The translations under genes were made by a program, and so were the position numbers. The notes under the pieces were generated by a model, which was given only the letters and a program-made list of their open reading frames with translations, was not told the DNA's origin and made no database searches. From assembly GCF_900016645.1 (NCBI RefSeq), contig NZ_CDGJ01000032.1: DNA of 64,000 nucleotides; one strand, written 5' to 3'. The stretch is from Acididesulfobacillus acetoxydans (GTDB taxonomy: Bacteria > Bacillota > Desulfitobacteriia > Desulfitobacteriales > Desulfitobacteriaceae). Below, piece by piece: positions 41,700-49,173 of the stretch. Every line of letters begins with the position of its first letter. Position 1 is the stretch's first letter.

Positions 41700-41727
41700 G
41701 AGAGGCAGGGCCATCCCTGCCTCTTTC
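41700..41727 (+). terminator. intrinsic terminator of the surface-protein gene
   Basis: AGAGGCAGGG pairs with CCCTGCCTCT around CCAT, followed by TTC. About 125 bases downstream of the stop. Confidence 0.65.
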
Positions 41728-41802
41728 GATCCAGCACCCAGTGCCGGTTCTGAGTGCTGGACGAGAGCCAAGCAGAGCGCAGTCAACGATAGGTTCTTAG
41801 AA

Positions 41803-41835
41803 CCCCCTGGCTAAAGCCAGGCTTTGGCCAGGGGG
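41803..41835. repeat. hairpin resembling an IS200/IS605 end
   Basis: CCCCCTGG pairs with CCAGGGGG, with nested TGGCTAAAGCCA and AGCCAGGCTT symmetry. The sequence after it, GAGATTCA, is reminiscent of IS200-type ends. No transposase is nearby. Confidence 0.4.
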
Positions 41836-41896
41836 AGATTCAGAGTTTCGCGGCTGAAGCGGCGAGCCTGATAACTTTGGGTATCCGATGTATCTT

Positions 41897-41928
41897 AAGC
41901 CCGTGACGTTGTGTCGCCACGGGCTTTT
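41897..41928. terminator. bidirectional terminator between converging genes
   Basis: AAGCCCGTG pairs with CACGGGCTT, TTTT on the plus side. It lies between the surface-protein gene (plus) and gamma-glutamyltransferase (minus). Confidence 0.6.
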
Positions 41929-42067
41929 CATCCCTGATTTATCGATTTTCATGTCGATCTTTGCTTGTCGTTCTTGGACTCATCGGTTCTCATGTGTCGA
42001 TTGCGGATGCGTCGTTCTCTGATTAGCGGATTCTCATACGGCGCTCCCCGGTTTGCCGATCCCGGAC

Positions 42068-43675
42068 TTACCAGGCCGCTACTTGTCCGTCCGTGCGGGG
42101 TTCGGCGGCACCGGCCAAGACGCCGTCTTCATTCCGCCAGATGATTTGTCCGCGGCCGAAACTTCCCGACCCCAGGGGACGGACAATCCTGTGACCCCGC
42201 CGGGCCAAACTTTCGGCAGTGTGTTCGGGAACAGAGTGTTCGAGTTCGACCGTTTTGCCTTCAAGCCATTGCCAGCGCGGCGCATCCAAAGCGGCCTGGG
42301 GGTTGAGATGGAAGTCCAGGGCGTTTACCATAACCTGGAGATGGCCCTGGGGTTGCATGAATCCTCCCATTACACCAAAAGGACCGACGGCAGAGCCGCC
42401 GCGGGTGAGAAAACCGGGGATGATGGTGTGGTAGGGGCGCTTGCCGGGTGCCAGGACGTTGGCATGGTCCGGTTCCAAACTGAAGTTACAGCCGCGGTTG
42501 TGGAGGCTGATGCCTGTGCCGGGTACCACCAGGCCGGAGCCGAAGCCCATGTAATTGCTCTGAATGTAAGAGACCATGTTGCCTTCCTTGTCCGCGGTGG
42601 CCAGGTAGACAGTTCCCCCCTGAGGCAGCCGGCCGGGCTCCGGTTCCAAGGCTTCCCGACCGATGAGCTTTCTTCTTTCCTCCGCATAGGCGGGGGAAAG
42701 GAGGTCCTTGACCCGCACTCGCATACTCCCGGGTTCGGCGATAAATTTACGGCCGTCCGCGTAGGCCAGCTTCATGGCCTCAACGCACAAGTGATAACGC
42801 TCGGCGCTGTCCTTCTCCGGCAGGTCCAGGCCGTTCAGGATGTTGAGCGCCATTAAGGCTACCAGGCCGTGTCCGTTCGGGGGTATTTCCCAGACCTGAT
42901 AGCCCCTGTAGTCGACCTTGATGGGTTCTGCCCATTCCGGCCGGAAGGCGGCCAAATCCTCCAGACGCAGGTATCCTCCCTGCTGTCGGGAAAAATCATC
43001 AATTTTTTCAGCCAGAGTCCCCCGGTAAAAAGTCTCGGCTTCGGTTTCGGCGATCAGCCGCAAAGTCCGGGCGTGGTCCGGCGAACGCCAGATCTCGCCG
43101 ATTTTGGGCGCGCGGCCCCTGGGTGCGAAAGTCTCAAACCAAGACTTAAATTCATCCCCTTTGAGTTCCCGGCGATAGGTGTCAAAAGCTGCAGACCATT
43201 GATAGCCGAGTGTCGGCGAAATGGGGTAGCCTTCATCGGCATAAGTGACGGCCGGTTGCATGACATCTGCCAAGGGTAAGCGCCCGAAACGCCGCGAGAG
43301 CTCTGCCCAGGCGGCCGGCGCCCCGGGAACGGTTACCGGAAGCCAGCCGTGTTTGGGGATTTCGCGCCAGCCTTTGGCCGTGAGGGTTTGGGCCGACAGC
43401 TTGTGCGGGGCGGGACCGCTGGCATTTAAGCCGTAGAGTTTCCCCTTGGCCCACAGGAGAGCGAAAGCGTCGCCGCCGATCCCGTTGGAGGTCGGTTCGA
43501 CGACGGTCAGGGTTGTTGCGGCAGCGACGGCCGCGTCAATGGCATTGCCGCCCCGGCGGAGAACCTCCAGGCCGGCTTGGGCGGCCAGAGGCTGTGAAGT
43601 TGCCACCATTCCGTTACGGGCATAGACTGTGGTCCGGCGCGAAGCATAGGGGTAGAACAATGGGTCGTAGTGCAT
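42068..43675 (-). CDS. ggt: gamma-glutamyltransferase family protein
   Basis: A 535-residue Ntn-hydrolase. The large-subunit part has GMVATSQPLAAQAGLEVLRR and GNAIDAAVAAATTLTVVEPT. The autoprocessing site with nucleophilic threonine is GGTVYLATADKEGNMVSYIQ (Thr about 355), followed by the small-subunit loop SNYMGFGSGLVVPGTGISLH. No signal peptide is seen, so unlike exported GGTs it may act in the cytoplasm on gamma-glutamyl compounds or resemble the acylase/CapD branch. GGAGG lies twelve bases before the ATG. Stands alone; partner pathway unknown. Confidence 0.9.
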   Translation of the reverse strand: MHYDPLFYPYASRRTTVYARNGMVATSQPLAAQAGLEVLRRGGNAIDAAVAAATTLTVVEPTSNGIGGDAFALLWAKGKLYGLNASGPAPHKLSAQTLTAKGWREIPKHGWLPVTVPGAPAAWAELSRRFGRLPLADVMQPAVTYADEGYPISPTLGYQWSAAFDTYRRELKGDEFKSWFETFAPRGRAPKIGEIWRSPDHARTLRLIAETEAETFYRGTLAEKIDDFSRQQGGYLRLEDLAAFRPEWAEPIKVDYRGYQVWEIPPNGHGLVALMALNILNGLDLPEKDSAERYHLCVEAMKLAYADGRKFIAEPGSMRVRVKDLLSPAYAEERRKLIGREALEPEPGRLPQGGTVYLATADKEGNMVSYIQSNYMGFGSGLVVPGTGISLHNRGCNFSLEPDHANVLAPGKRPYHTIIPGFLTRGGSAVGPFGVMGGFMQPQGHLQVMVNALDFHLNPQAALDAPRWQWLEGKTVELEHSVPEHTAESLARRGHRIVRPLGSGSFGRGQIIWRNEDGVLAGAAEPRTDGQVAAW

Positions 43676-44062
43676 GGATTTCAGTTCGCCTCCTAAATAA
43701 TTCTGCCTGACTTGCGGGGGTTCCCTTTTCTCTTAGCAGGAAAAACCAAGGTCCGCGTAATCGAAAAAAGTCCTACAATCATGCGAATGATAAGCCTAAG
43801 CCTAATCACCTAATCTGGAGACATAGGGGTCTATCATGGGTTTTAGATGAATTCGGGGCAGGTTCCTGAAGAGAAAATTTCGCCGTATCCCGCGGAAACC
43901 CTCTTTTTCGTGAGAAACTTGAAGAAACTTTGCCTGCCGCCTTCCTCCGGATTAATTCAGGGGGGAATCAATCGCCCCGGGAAAGTGGTTGTGCCCCGAC
44001 TAATTTTGCCTTGAAATCCGCATCCTATAAGCATGGAAACTCTGAGGAACGAAGGGTGAGGG
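43676..44062. other. divergent intergenic region
   Basis: Between gamma-glutamyltransferase and glucose-6-phosphate dehydrogenase. TATAAG with an upstream TTGCCT or TTGAAA near 44010-44030 could be a promoter, but spacing is poor. No other feature is seen. Confidence 0.35.
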
Positions 44063-45577
44063 GTGAGGCGATTGGCCGGGTTGCAGCCTGTCGAGGCGGT
44101 TTTGGTAATTTTCGGGGGCACGGGGGATTTAACGTCCCGCAAGTTGATACCGGCTCTGCACAACCTAAAAGCGAAGGATTCGCTGCCACAGCACTTTGCT
44201 GTGATCGGCGTGGGGCGGCGGCAGCTCTCAGACCAGGAGTTCAGGAAAAATCTCTATCCGGCTTTGCGCCAGGCTGTAGGAGAGAATCTGCGGGCTGACA
44301 CCTGGGCGGAATTACAAGAGAGGATCTTTTACCGCCGGTTTGATTTTCAGGATGAGCGGGGATACCGGGTGTTGAGAGAATTTCTGGAGCAAACGGATGC
44401 GGCTTATCAGACGGGTGGAAACCGGATTTATTATTTGGCTGTGGCTCCGGAGTATTTTGGGGTAATTGTCGAGAAACTTTATGCCAATGGCCTCGTGCGG
44501 AATCGCAGCGGGCAGGGTTGGCAAAGGGTTGTCATTGAAAAACCTTTCGGCCGCGATCTGGCTACGGCCAGGGTTCTTAACCGCAAAATCACGGCCGTCT
44601 TTTCGGAAAAGAACACTTTTCGGATCGATCATTACCTTGGCAAAGAGATGATCCAAAATATCATGGTTTTACGCTTTGCCAATCCGCTCTTTGAGGCAGT
44701 TTGGAATAACAAATACGTTGATAATGTCCAAATTTCGGCCACGGAGACGGTGGGGGTGGAAAACAGGGCCGGATATTATGAACAAGCGGGGGCTCTGCGG
44801 GACATGCTGCAAAACCACTTGCTGCAGCTCCTCACCCTCACCGGAATGGAACCACCGGTTAGTTTAACTACGGAGGCGGTTCGGGACGAAAAAGTTAAGG
44901 TCTTGCGTTCACTTCGAGCTTTGGCGCCGGAGAGGGTGGCAGGGGATGTCGTGCGCGGACAGTACGGCCCGGGTCGGATTGAGGGCGGGCAGGTGGCCGC
45001 TTACCGTGAGGAAAAGGGGATATCTCCTTCCTCAGACACGGAAACTTTCCTCGCACTCAAAGTTGAGATCGATAATTTTCGTTGGGCCGGGGTGCCTTTC
45101 TATATTAGGACGGGTAAACGCCTGCGCGCCAAGTCTACCGATGTTATCGTCCAATTTAAGGCTCTCCCGCCAATCCTCTACGTCAAGGAACATGGGGAGC
45201 TGGAGCCTAACATTTTAATTATTCGCATTCAGCCTAAAGAAGGGGTGTATTTTCAGTTCAATGCCAAAAAACCGGGGATGGATCCGAGTATTTCCCCGGT
45301 CAAAATGGATTTTTGTCAGAACTGCGACTTTGAAAATAATTCCCCGGAGGCTTACGAAAAGTTGCTTCTGGATGTGATGCGCGGGGATCCCACCCTCTTT
45401 ACCCGCTGGGATGAAGTCGAATACTCCTGGAAGTTTGTTGACCAAATAGCGCAAACCTGGGGGGAGGATCAAAGGATATCTTCACCGGTTCCTTATCCGG
45501 CCGGCACCTGGGGGCCGGCCGCGGCCGGAGAACTTCTGGCGCGGGACGGCAGGGCTTGGTGGTCACCCGGGGGATGA
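44063..45577 (+). CDS. zwf: glucose-6-phosphate 1-dehydrogenase
   Basis: A 504-residue enzyme of the oxidative pentose phosphate route. The NADP-binding N-terminus is VIFGGTGDLTSRKLIPALHN; the catalytic-site signature RIDHYLGKEMIQNIMVLRFAN has its first twenty residues (RIDHYLGKEMIQNIMVLRFA) at about 190-209. Also present are GYYEQAGALRDMLQNHLLQL and the substrate lysine region FYIRTGKRL. It oxidises glucose-6-phosphate to the lactone with NADP. Start is a GTG next to a GTGAGGGG site; a TTG three codons on is possible. Not clustered with pgl or gnd. Confidence 0.95.
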   Translation: MRRLAGLQPVEAVLVIFGGTGDLTSRKLIPALHNLKAKDSLPQHFAVIGVGRRQLSDQEFRKNLYPALRQAVGENLRADTWAELQERIFYRRFDFQDERGYRVLREFLEQTDAAYQTGGNRIYYLAVAPEYFGVIVEKLYANGLVRNRSGQGWQRVVIEKPFGRDLATARVLNRKITAVFSEKNTFRIDHYLGKEMIQNIMVLRFANPLFEAVWNNKYVDNVQISATETVGVENRAGYYEQAGALRDMLQNHLLQLLTLTGMEPPVSLTTEAVRDEKVKVLRSLRALAPERVAGDVVRGQYGPGRIEGGQVAAYREEKGISPSSDTETFLALKVEIDNFRWAGVPFYIRTGKRLRAKSTDVIVQFKALPPILYVKEHGELEPNILIIRIQPKEGVYFQFNAKKPGMDPSISPVKMDFCQNCDFENNSPEAYEKLLLDVMRGDPTLFTRWDEVEYSWKFVDQIAQTWGEDQRISSPVPYPAGTWGPAAAGELLARDGRAWWSPGG

Positions 45578-45714
45578 GAGAGGGAAGCAAGATGAGAAAG
45601 CGGGGGGAGCCGTAGCAGGCGTGGAAAATGCGCGCAGGAGTGAGAGGAGCGGAGGGGAAGCGGAGTGGGAGGCGAAGGGAGCGGCCGGAGAAGCGGGGGA
45701 ATATGTTCGGAAGT
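45578..45714 (+). repeat. purine-rich low-complexity stretch
   Basis: Almost entirely A/G on the plus strand after zwf, with GAGCGGAGGGGAAGCGGAG-type words. No gene follows immediately; it is interrupted by the mini-element at 45715. Confidence 0.5.
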
Positions 45715-45921
45715 GAACTCGTTCAACTAAAGTTGAACATCGAGACTTCGGTGACGAAAGTCTCCAGTGGAGAGTTTCGCCGAAGCCGCCTATCCCAAAA
45801 TTACGCTTCGCGGCGAAGGCGTCATTGTCCGGTGGACAATGACGGCCGAAGGCTGAGTCTACCCCCACCGAAGCAACGGGTAACCGCTCCCACTTGCAGA
45901 AGTGGGAGTCTCACGGTTGGA
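45715..45921 (+). mobile_element. palindrome-bounded mini-element, fullest copy
   Basis: About 207 bases with four hairpins: left end GTTCAACT/AGTTGAAC (45721-45738, preceded by GAACTC), an inner GAGACTTCG/CGAAAGTCTC, then CATTGTCC/GGACAATG around 45822-45840, and right end CTCCCACTT/AAGTGGGAG (45887-45908). Interior blocks match 28514-28543 and 2866-2935. No ORF. A non-autonomous element of the IS200/IS605 (PATE) kind is the best reading; the transposase must be elsewhere. Confidence 0.6.
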
Positions 45922-46205
45922 TGAAAGGGACGGGGAAGTGGAGAAACCGTCTGCGGAAGTGAACTCGGAAGTTAGCGGAGCGGGCGAGGAACGGGTGCAG
46001 TCTGAGCAAGGGCGAAAGCAGGAAGGATCAGGAAAAGCAAGGATCAGGAAGAAAATGGACGGGAAGAGAAAAGATCGGGAAGAGAAAAGATCTAAAGGAG
46101 CAAGGATCAGGAAAAGCAAGGATCAGGAAGAGAAAGGACCAGGAAGAGCAAGGATCGGGAGGAGAAAGGATTAAGAAGAGAAAGGACCAGGAAAAGGGGA
46201 GGGAT
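45922..46205 (+). repeat. purine-rich degenerate 15-16 bp tandem repeats
   Basis: From about 46005 the words AAGGATCAGGAAAAGC, AAGGATCAGGAAGA, AAAGATCGGGAAGAG and AAAGGACCAGGAAGAGC repeat ten or more times, giving a nearly pure A/G strand that ends in the ribosome site of the cyclase gene. Confidence 0.7.
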
Positions 46206-46209
46206 AGCT

Positions 46210-46863
46210 GTGGAGATATATGACATCTCGATGACGATTGCTCCGGGTATGACCGTTTATAAAAATAAAGCAGAAAAGAGACCTCTCTTTCGGGTTAATG
46301 AGGCGTTCAGCCGGGGCGGGAAAGCATATGAGTCTTCTCTCTGCTTGGACATGCATACCGGAACTCATCTGGATGCACCACTGCACATGATTGAAGGAGG
46401 AGGGACGGTTGACAGCATCGATCTCGAGCGATTCCTGGTGAACTGCCGGGTGCTCGATTTGACGGGGGTGAATGACAAAATCTCAAGCAAAGACTGCGCG
46501 GAACACGCGATCAAGGCCGGGGATTTTCTGCTTTTCAAGACCCGGAACTCGTCGCTTAATGCCTTTGATCCGGAGTTTGTCTATTTGGACCGGGATGGGG
46601 CGGCATATTTGAAGGAAAAAGAAGTAGCCGGGGTTGGAATAGATGCTTTAGGTATCGAAAGATCCCAGCCCGGACACGAAACCCACAAAATTCTCCTCGG
46701 GGGAGGCATCATCATCCTGGAAGGTCTCAGGTTAGGAGATGTGGAGGCGGGCGAGTACATTCTTTGCGCTTTTCCCTTGAAGATTCAAGGAGTTGAAGCG
46801 GCACCTGTCCGGGCGGTTCTTCTCAAAGGCCTTGACAGGCTTCCTCCGGTCCCTCTAATATAA
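46210..46863 (+). CDS. cyclase-family metal hydrolase (kynurenine-formamidase-like)
   Basis: A 217-residue protein starting at GTG, six bases after GGGAGGG. The N-terminal EIYDISMTIAPGMTVY and metal-binding motif DMHTGTHLDAPLHMI (about residues 48-62) define the cyclase family (PF04199-type), which hydrolyses N-formyl-kynurenine, isatin or similar amides. The ligand histidines and aspartate are present, with further residues in ERSQPGHETHKILL. No tryptophan-catabolism genes are nearby, so the true substrate is open. Confidence 0.82.
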   Translation: MEIYDISMTIAPGMTVYKNKAEKRPLFRVNEAFSRGGKAYESSLCLDMHTGTHLDAPLHMIEGGGTVDSIDLERFLVNCRVLDLTGVNDKISSKDCAEHAIKAGDFLLFKTRNSSLNAFDPEFVYLDRDGAAYLKEKEVAGVGIDALGIERSQPGHETHKILLGGGIIILEGLRLGDVEAGEYILCAFPLKIQGVEAAPVRAVLLKGLDRLPPVPLI

Positions 46864-46956
46864 GGTAAACAAGGGGCGGTGAAAAATTGACCCAGTGGCG
46901 CAATTGCGGCGCCGGCCCAGTTTTCAGTGCCCTTGTCGGCGTTATAGAGGGGAGTG

Positions 46957-47310
46957 ATGGTTATCGTCCGGTCGGAAATGTTTTCGGTGGCTATTCTCTG
47001 GTTTGGTGTAGTTTCGGCCGTGATCCTTTTCAATTTGCCTTTCGGTTATTGGCGGGCGAGCGTTCGCAAGTTTTCCCGCCCCTGGTTCTTGTCGGTACAC
47101 TTGCCGGTCCCTTTCGTTATTTTCATGCGTATTTATTTTCGCTTAGGCTGGCACTGGACCACTTATCCGGTTTTGGTAGGCGCCTATTTTGCCGGGCAGT
47201 GGTGGGGAGGGCGTATCTACCGGCGCCTGGATCGATCCATGAAGGCCTCATCCTGTTTGCTCGTTGACCTTTTCACGCTCTGGTCCGGTGGACGTGAAAA
47301 CGGGGCCTGA
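46957..47310 (+). CDS. small hypothetical membrane protein
   Basis: About 117 residues with two or three hydrophobic spans (VAILWFGVVSAVILFNLPFG; VPFVIFMRIYF; TYPVLVGAYFAGQWWGG) and basic loops. GAGGGGAG lies just before the ATG. No family recognised. Its position after the cyclase-family gene by 93 bases could mean co-transcription. Confidence 0.6.
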   Translation: MVIVRSEMFSVAILWFGVVSAVILFNLPFGYWRASVRKFSRPWFLSVHLPVPFVIFMRIYFRLGWHWTTYPVLVGAYFAGQWWGGRIYRRLDRSMKASSCLLVDLFTLWSGGRENGA

Positions 47311-47366
47311 TTAAGGAGAAACATTACAGAACACCCAGGAATAACCTAATAAAGAGGAGGTGTTCA

Positions 47367-47579
47367 ATGATGTTTCTGGGCCGGACTAGATTCCAAGGGA
47401 CTGCCGGGGCAGAGGCGGCTGCGGGCAATGTGACCGAGGGTGGACCTGTCGGCGCCGGAGCTGCTATGCCGCTCGGTTTGCAGAGGTTTTTAAACAAAAA
47501 GGGAATCACATCTCAGGAGGATCTCATGAATCGCATCAACACAGGGAGTCCAAGGGTTTCATGGCGCCGACCCCGTTAA
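47367..47579 (+). CDS. small hypothetical protein
   Basis: A 70-residue protein with two ATGs after a strong AAAGAGGAGGTG ribosome site. The middle is Gly/Ala-rich (AGAEAAAGNVTEGGPVGAGA). A short helical segment follows (LQRFLNKKGITSQEDLMNRI), with a basic C-terminus. The ribosome site supports expression; no domain recognised. Composition might suit a small spore-coat or DNA-associated protein, but that is guesswork. Confidence 0.5.
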   Translation: MMFLGRTRFQGTAGAEAAAGNVTEGGPVGAGAAMPLGLQRFLNKKGITSQEDLMNRINTGSPRVSWRRPR

Positions 47580-47629
47580 GGCGGGTTTGTACAGTGCGTT
47601 AGGCGACAAGAAAGTATGAGCCGGACGGA

Positions 47630-47657
47630 GAAAGAGCGAGGCTTGCCTCGCTCTTTC
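47630..47657. terminator. perfect hairpin after the small gene
   Basis: GAAAGAGCGAGG pairs perfectly with CCTCGCTCTTTC around CTTG. No U-tract beyond the paired CTTTC. Likely marks the transcript end. Confidence 0.55.
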
Positions 47658-47760
47658 GAAAAGTGGCAGCGGGGGGGCAAGGGTACCTCAGGCAGGAATT
47701 AGCCTATACATTTCACGATCACCATCAGGATGCGGACCGGGCAGCGCCGGACGGCGAGCG

Positions 47761-47855
47761 AAGTTAACCGGTACATTGTCAGGTTTCTTTTGGGGTCCCC
47801 GCGGCTATACCGGGGGGACAAGCCAAGTTAACCGGTACCTTGGCGGGTTTCTTTT
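47761..47855 (+). repeat. direct repeat of terminator-like segments before panB
   Basis: AAGTTAACCGGTAC, N, TTG, N, C, N, GGTTTCTTTT occurs at 47761-47791 and at 47825-47855. Each can pair AACC with GGTT before a T-rich run, and a GTCCCC/GGGGAC hairpin lies between. Perhaps tandem terminators or an attenuator in the panB leader. Confidence 0.5.
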
Positions 47856-47866
47856 TCGGTTTGCCG

Positions 47867-47901
47867 GAGAAGGGCCTGCCGGGGGCCGGCAGGCCCTTCT
47901 C
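47867..47901 (+). repeat. 16-bp perfect hairpin in the panB leader
   Basis: GAGAAGGGCCTGCCGG and its exact complement flank a 3-base loop, 50 bases before the panB start. No U-tract, so more likely an RNA structure or mobile-element relic than a terminator. Confidence 0.55.
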
Positions 47902-47950
47902 ATCTGAGAAACGGCAGCGGGGGATTGAATGGATGTGGGAGGAATTAAGT

Positions 47951-48850
47951 ATGCCTTACGGTGAAGATGCTTTGAGGACACGGAAAGTTATGACAATTGC
48001 AGGGTTGAAAGAGAAAAAAGCTGCGGGTGAGCCCCTTACCATGCTGACCGCTTACGATTTTCCGACTGCACAAATCGAGGACGAATTGGGGATCGACATG
48101 ATCCTCTGCGGGGATTCCCTGGGGATGACGGTTTACGGCTACACTGGGACGATCTCAGTGACCATGGAACAGATGCTGCTCCATGCGGAGGCCGTGAAAC
48201 GCGGCGCTCCTCATAGTTTTGTCATTGGGGACATGCCTTTCCTGTCCTACCAGGTTTCGGTCGAAGAGGCAATTCTGAATGCCGGCCGGCTTATGAAAGA
48301 AGCGCGCGTGGACGGGATTAAGCTGGAAGGCGGCCGGGAAATGGCCGATCGGGTCCGGGCGATCACGAAAGCGGGTATCCCGGTCATGGGACATATCGGT
48401 TTGACTCCCCAGTCTGTCTCGGCTTTGGGGGGATTCAGGGCTCAGGGCAGGGATCTCAGCGGGGCCGTTCGTCTGATCGAAGATGCCAAGATCCTGGAGG
48501 AGGCGGGAGCCTTTGCCCTGGTGTTGGAGGCGATTCCGGAGCAGTTGGGAGAGTTGATCACCGGGCAGGTTGACATACCGACCATCGGCATAGGGGCCGG
48601 CGCGTACACCGACGGTCAAGTCCTTGTGGTCCATGATGCCTTGGGTTTCTTTGGCGGACATGTGGCGAAATTCGTTAAACAATATGCCAACCTGAACCAG
48701 GTCATGAAGGACGGTCTGCGGGCTTACATGGACGACGTGGCCGGGCGCAAGTTTCCGGCGGCTGAGCACTGCTATGGCATGAGTAATGAAGTGCTGGCGC
48801 AGATCAAGGAAAAGATGGCGGGCGAGGGGTTCAAGAAGGCCTCAGATTAG
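47951..48850 (+). CDS. panB: 3-methyl-2-oxobutanoate hydroxymethyltransferase
   Basis: A 299-residue TIM-barrel enzyme of pantothenate synthesis, using 5,10-methylene-tetrahydrofolate and 2-oxoisovalerate to make ketopantoate. Signatures are LTMLTAYDFPTAQIEDELGI, MILCGDSLGMTVYGY with the Mg-binding aspartate, GIKLEGGREMADRVRAI, and PTIGIGAGAYTDGQVLVVHD. The chosen ATG follows GGAGGA at eight bases; earlier in-frame starts precede the conserved region by 37 codons. panC and panD are not adjacent. An unusual hairpin-rich leader precedes it. Confidence 0.95.
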   Translation: MPYGEDALRTRKVMTIAGLKEKKAAGEPLTMLTAYDFPTAQIEDELGIDMILCGDSLGMTVYGYTGTISVTMEQMLLHAEAVKRGAPHSFVIGDMPFLSYQVSVEEAILNAGRLMKEARVDGIKLEGGREMADRVRAITKAGIPVMGHIGLTPQSVSALGGFRAQGRDLSGAVRLIEDAKILEEAGAFALVLEAIPEQLGELITGQVDIPTIGIGAGAYTDGQVLVVHDALGFFGGHVAKFVKQYANLNQVMKDGLRAYMDDVAGRKFPAAEHCYGMSNEVLAQIKEKMAGEGFKKASD

Positions 48851-48901
48851 AAGAAATAGCTGCCGCGGTTCCCAGTCTCCGTTTCCTTGAGGAGCGGCGA
48901 T

Positions 48902-48919
48902 GTTCAGCTTTAGCTGAAC
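48902..48919 (-). repeat. mini-element end hairpin (solo)
   Basis: GTTCAGCT, TT, AGCTGAAC then GAGTTCACTT. Fourth copy of the left-end hairpin, 51 bases after the panB stop. No matching right end found. Confidence 0.55.
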
Positions 48920-48970
48920 GAGTTCACTTCCTGCGCCGCTTGCTTGGCCCGGAAGAAGAAGTTTTTGACC

Positions 48971-49114
48971 GTGCTCAAGAGGCTTTTTCAGCGGCTTGCC
49001 GTTAAGGACACAGGCCTTAAGGAAAAGCTTCTCCAGATGTGTCAGGCTCTGCAAGCGGAAGGACGGCTGCTTGCGGGAACGGTGCGAGAAGAAGTGCTGA
49101 AGCGGCTTCGCTAA
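48971..49114 (+). CDS. possible small helical protein
   Basis: A 47-codon frame from GTG with an amphipathic, coding-like sequence (LKRLFQRLAVKDTGLKEKLL followed by QMCQALQAEGRLLAGTVREE). The ribosome site is weak and the frame extends upstream without a clear start. It could be a regulatory peptide or the tail of a lost gene. Sits between panB and the sigma-54 activator. Confidence 0.3.
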   Translation: MLKRLFQRLAVKDTGLKEKLLQMCQALQAEGRLLAGTVREEVLKRLR

Positions 49115-49173
49115 GTATCTCAGGTACTGTGAATGAGGCGGAAAGAAGCAGGACGGTTAAGAGGTGGGCGAGT

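Larger units (their letters stand above)
41575..42067. other. intergenic region rich in hairpins
   Basis: No gene. Besides the three hairpins listed separately it contains CCAGCAC/GTGCTGG (41730-41759) and, at 41930-42045, loosely repeated CGATT/TCTCAT words of unknown meaning. Confidence 0.45.
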
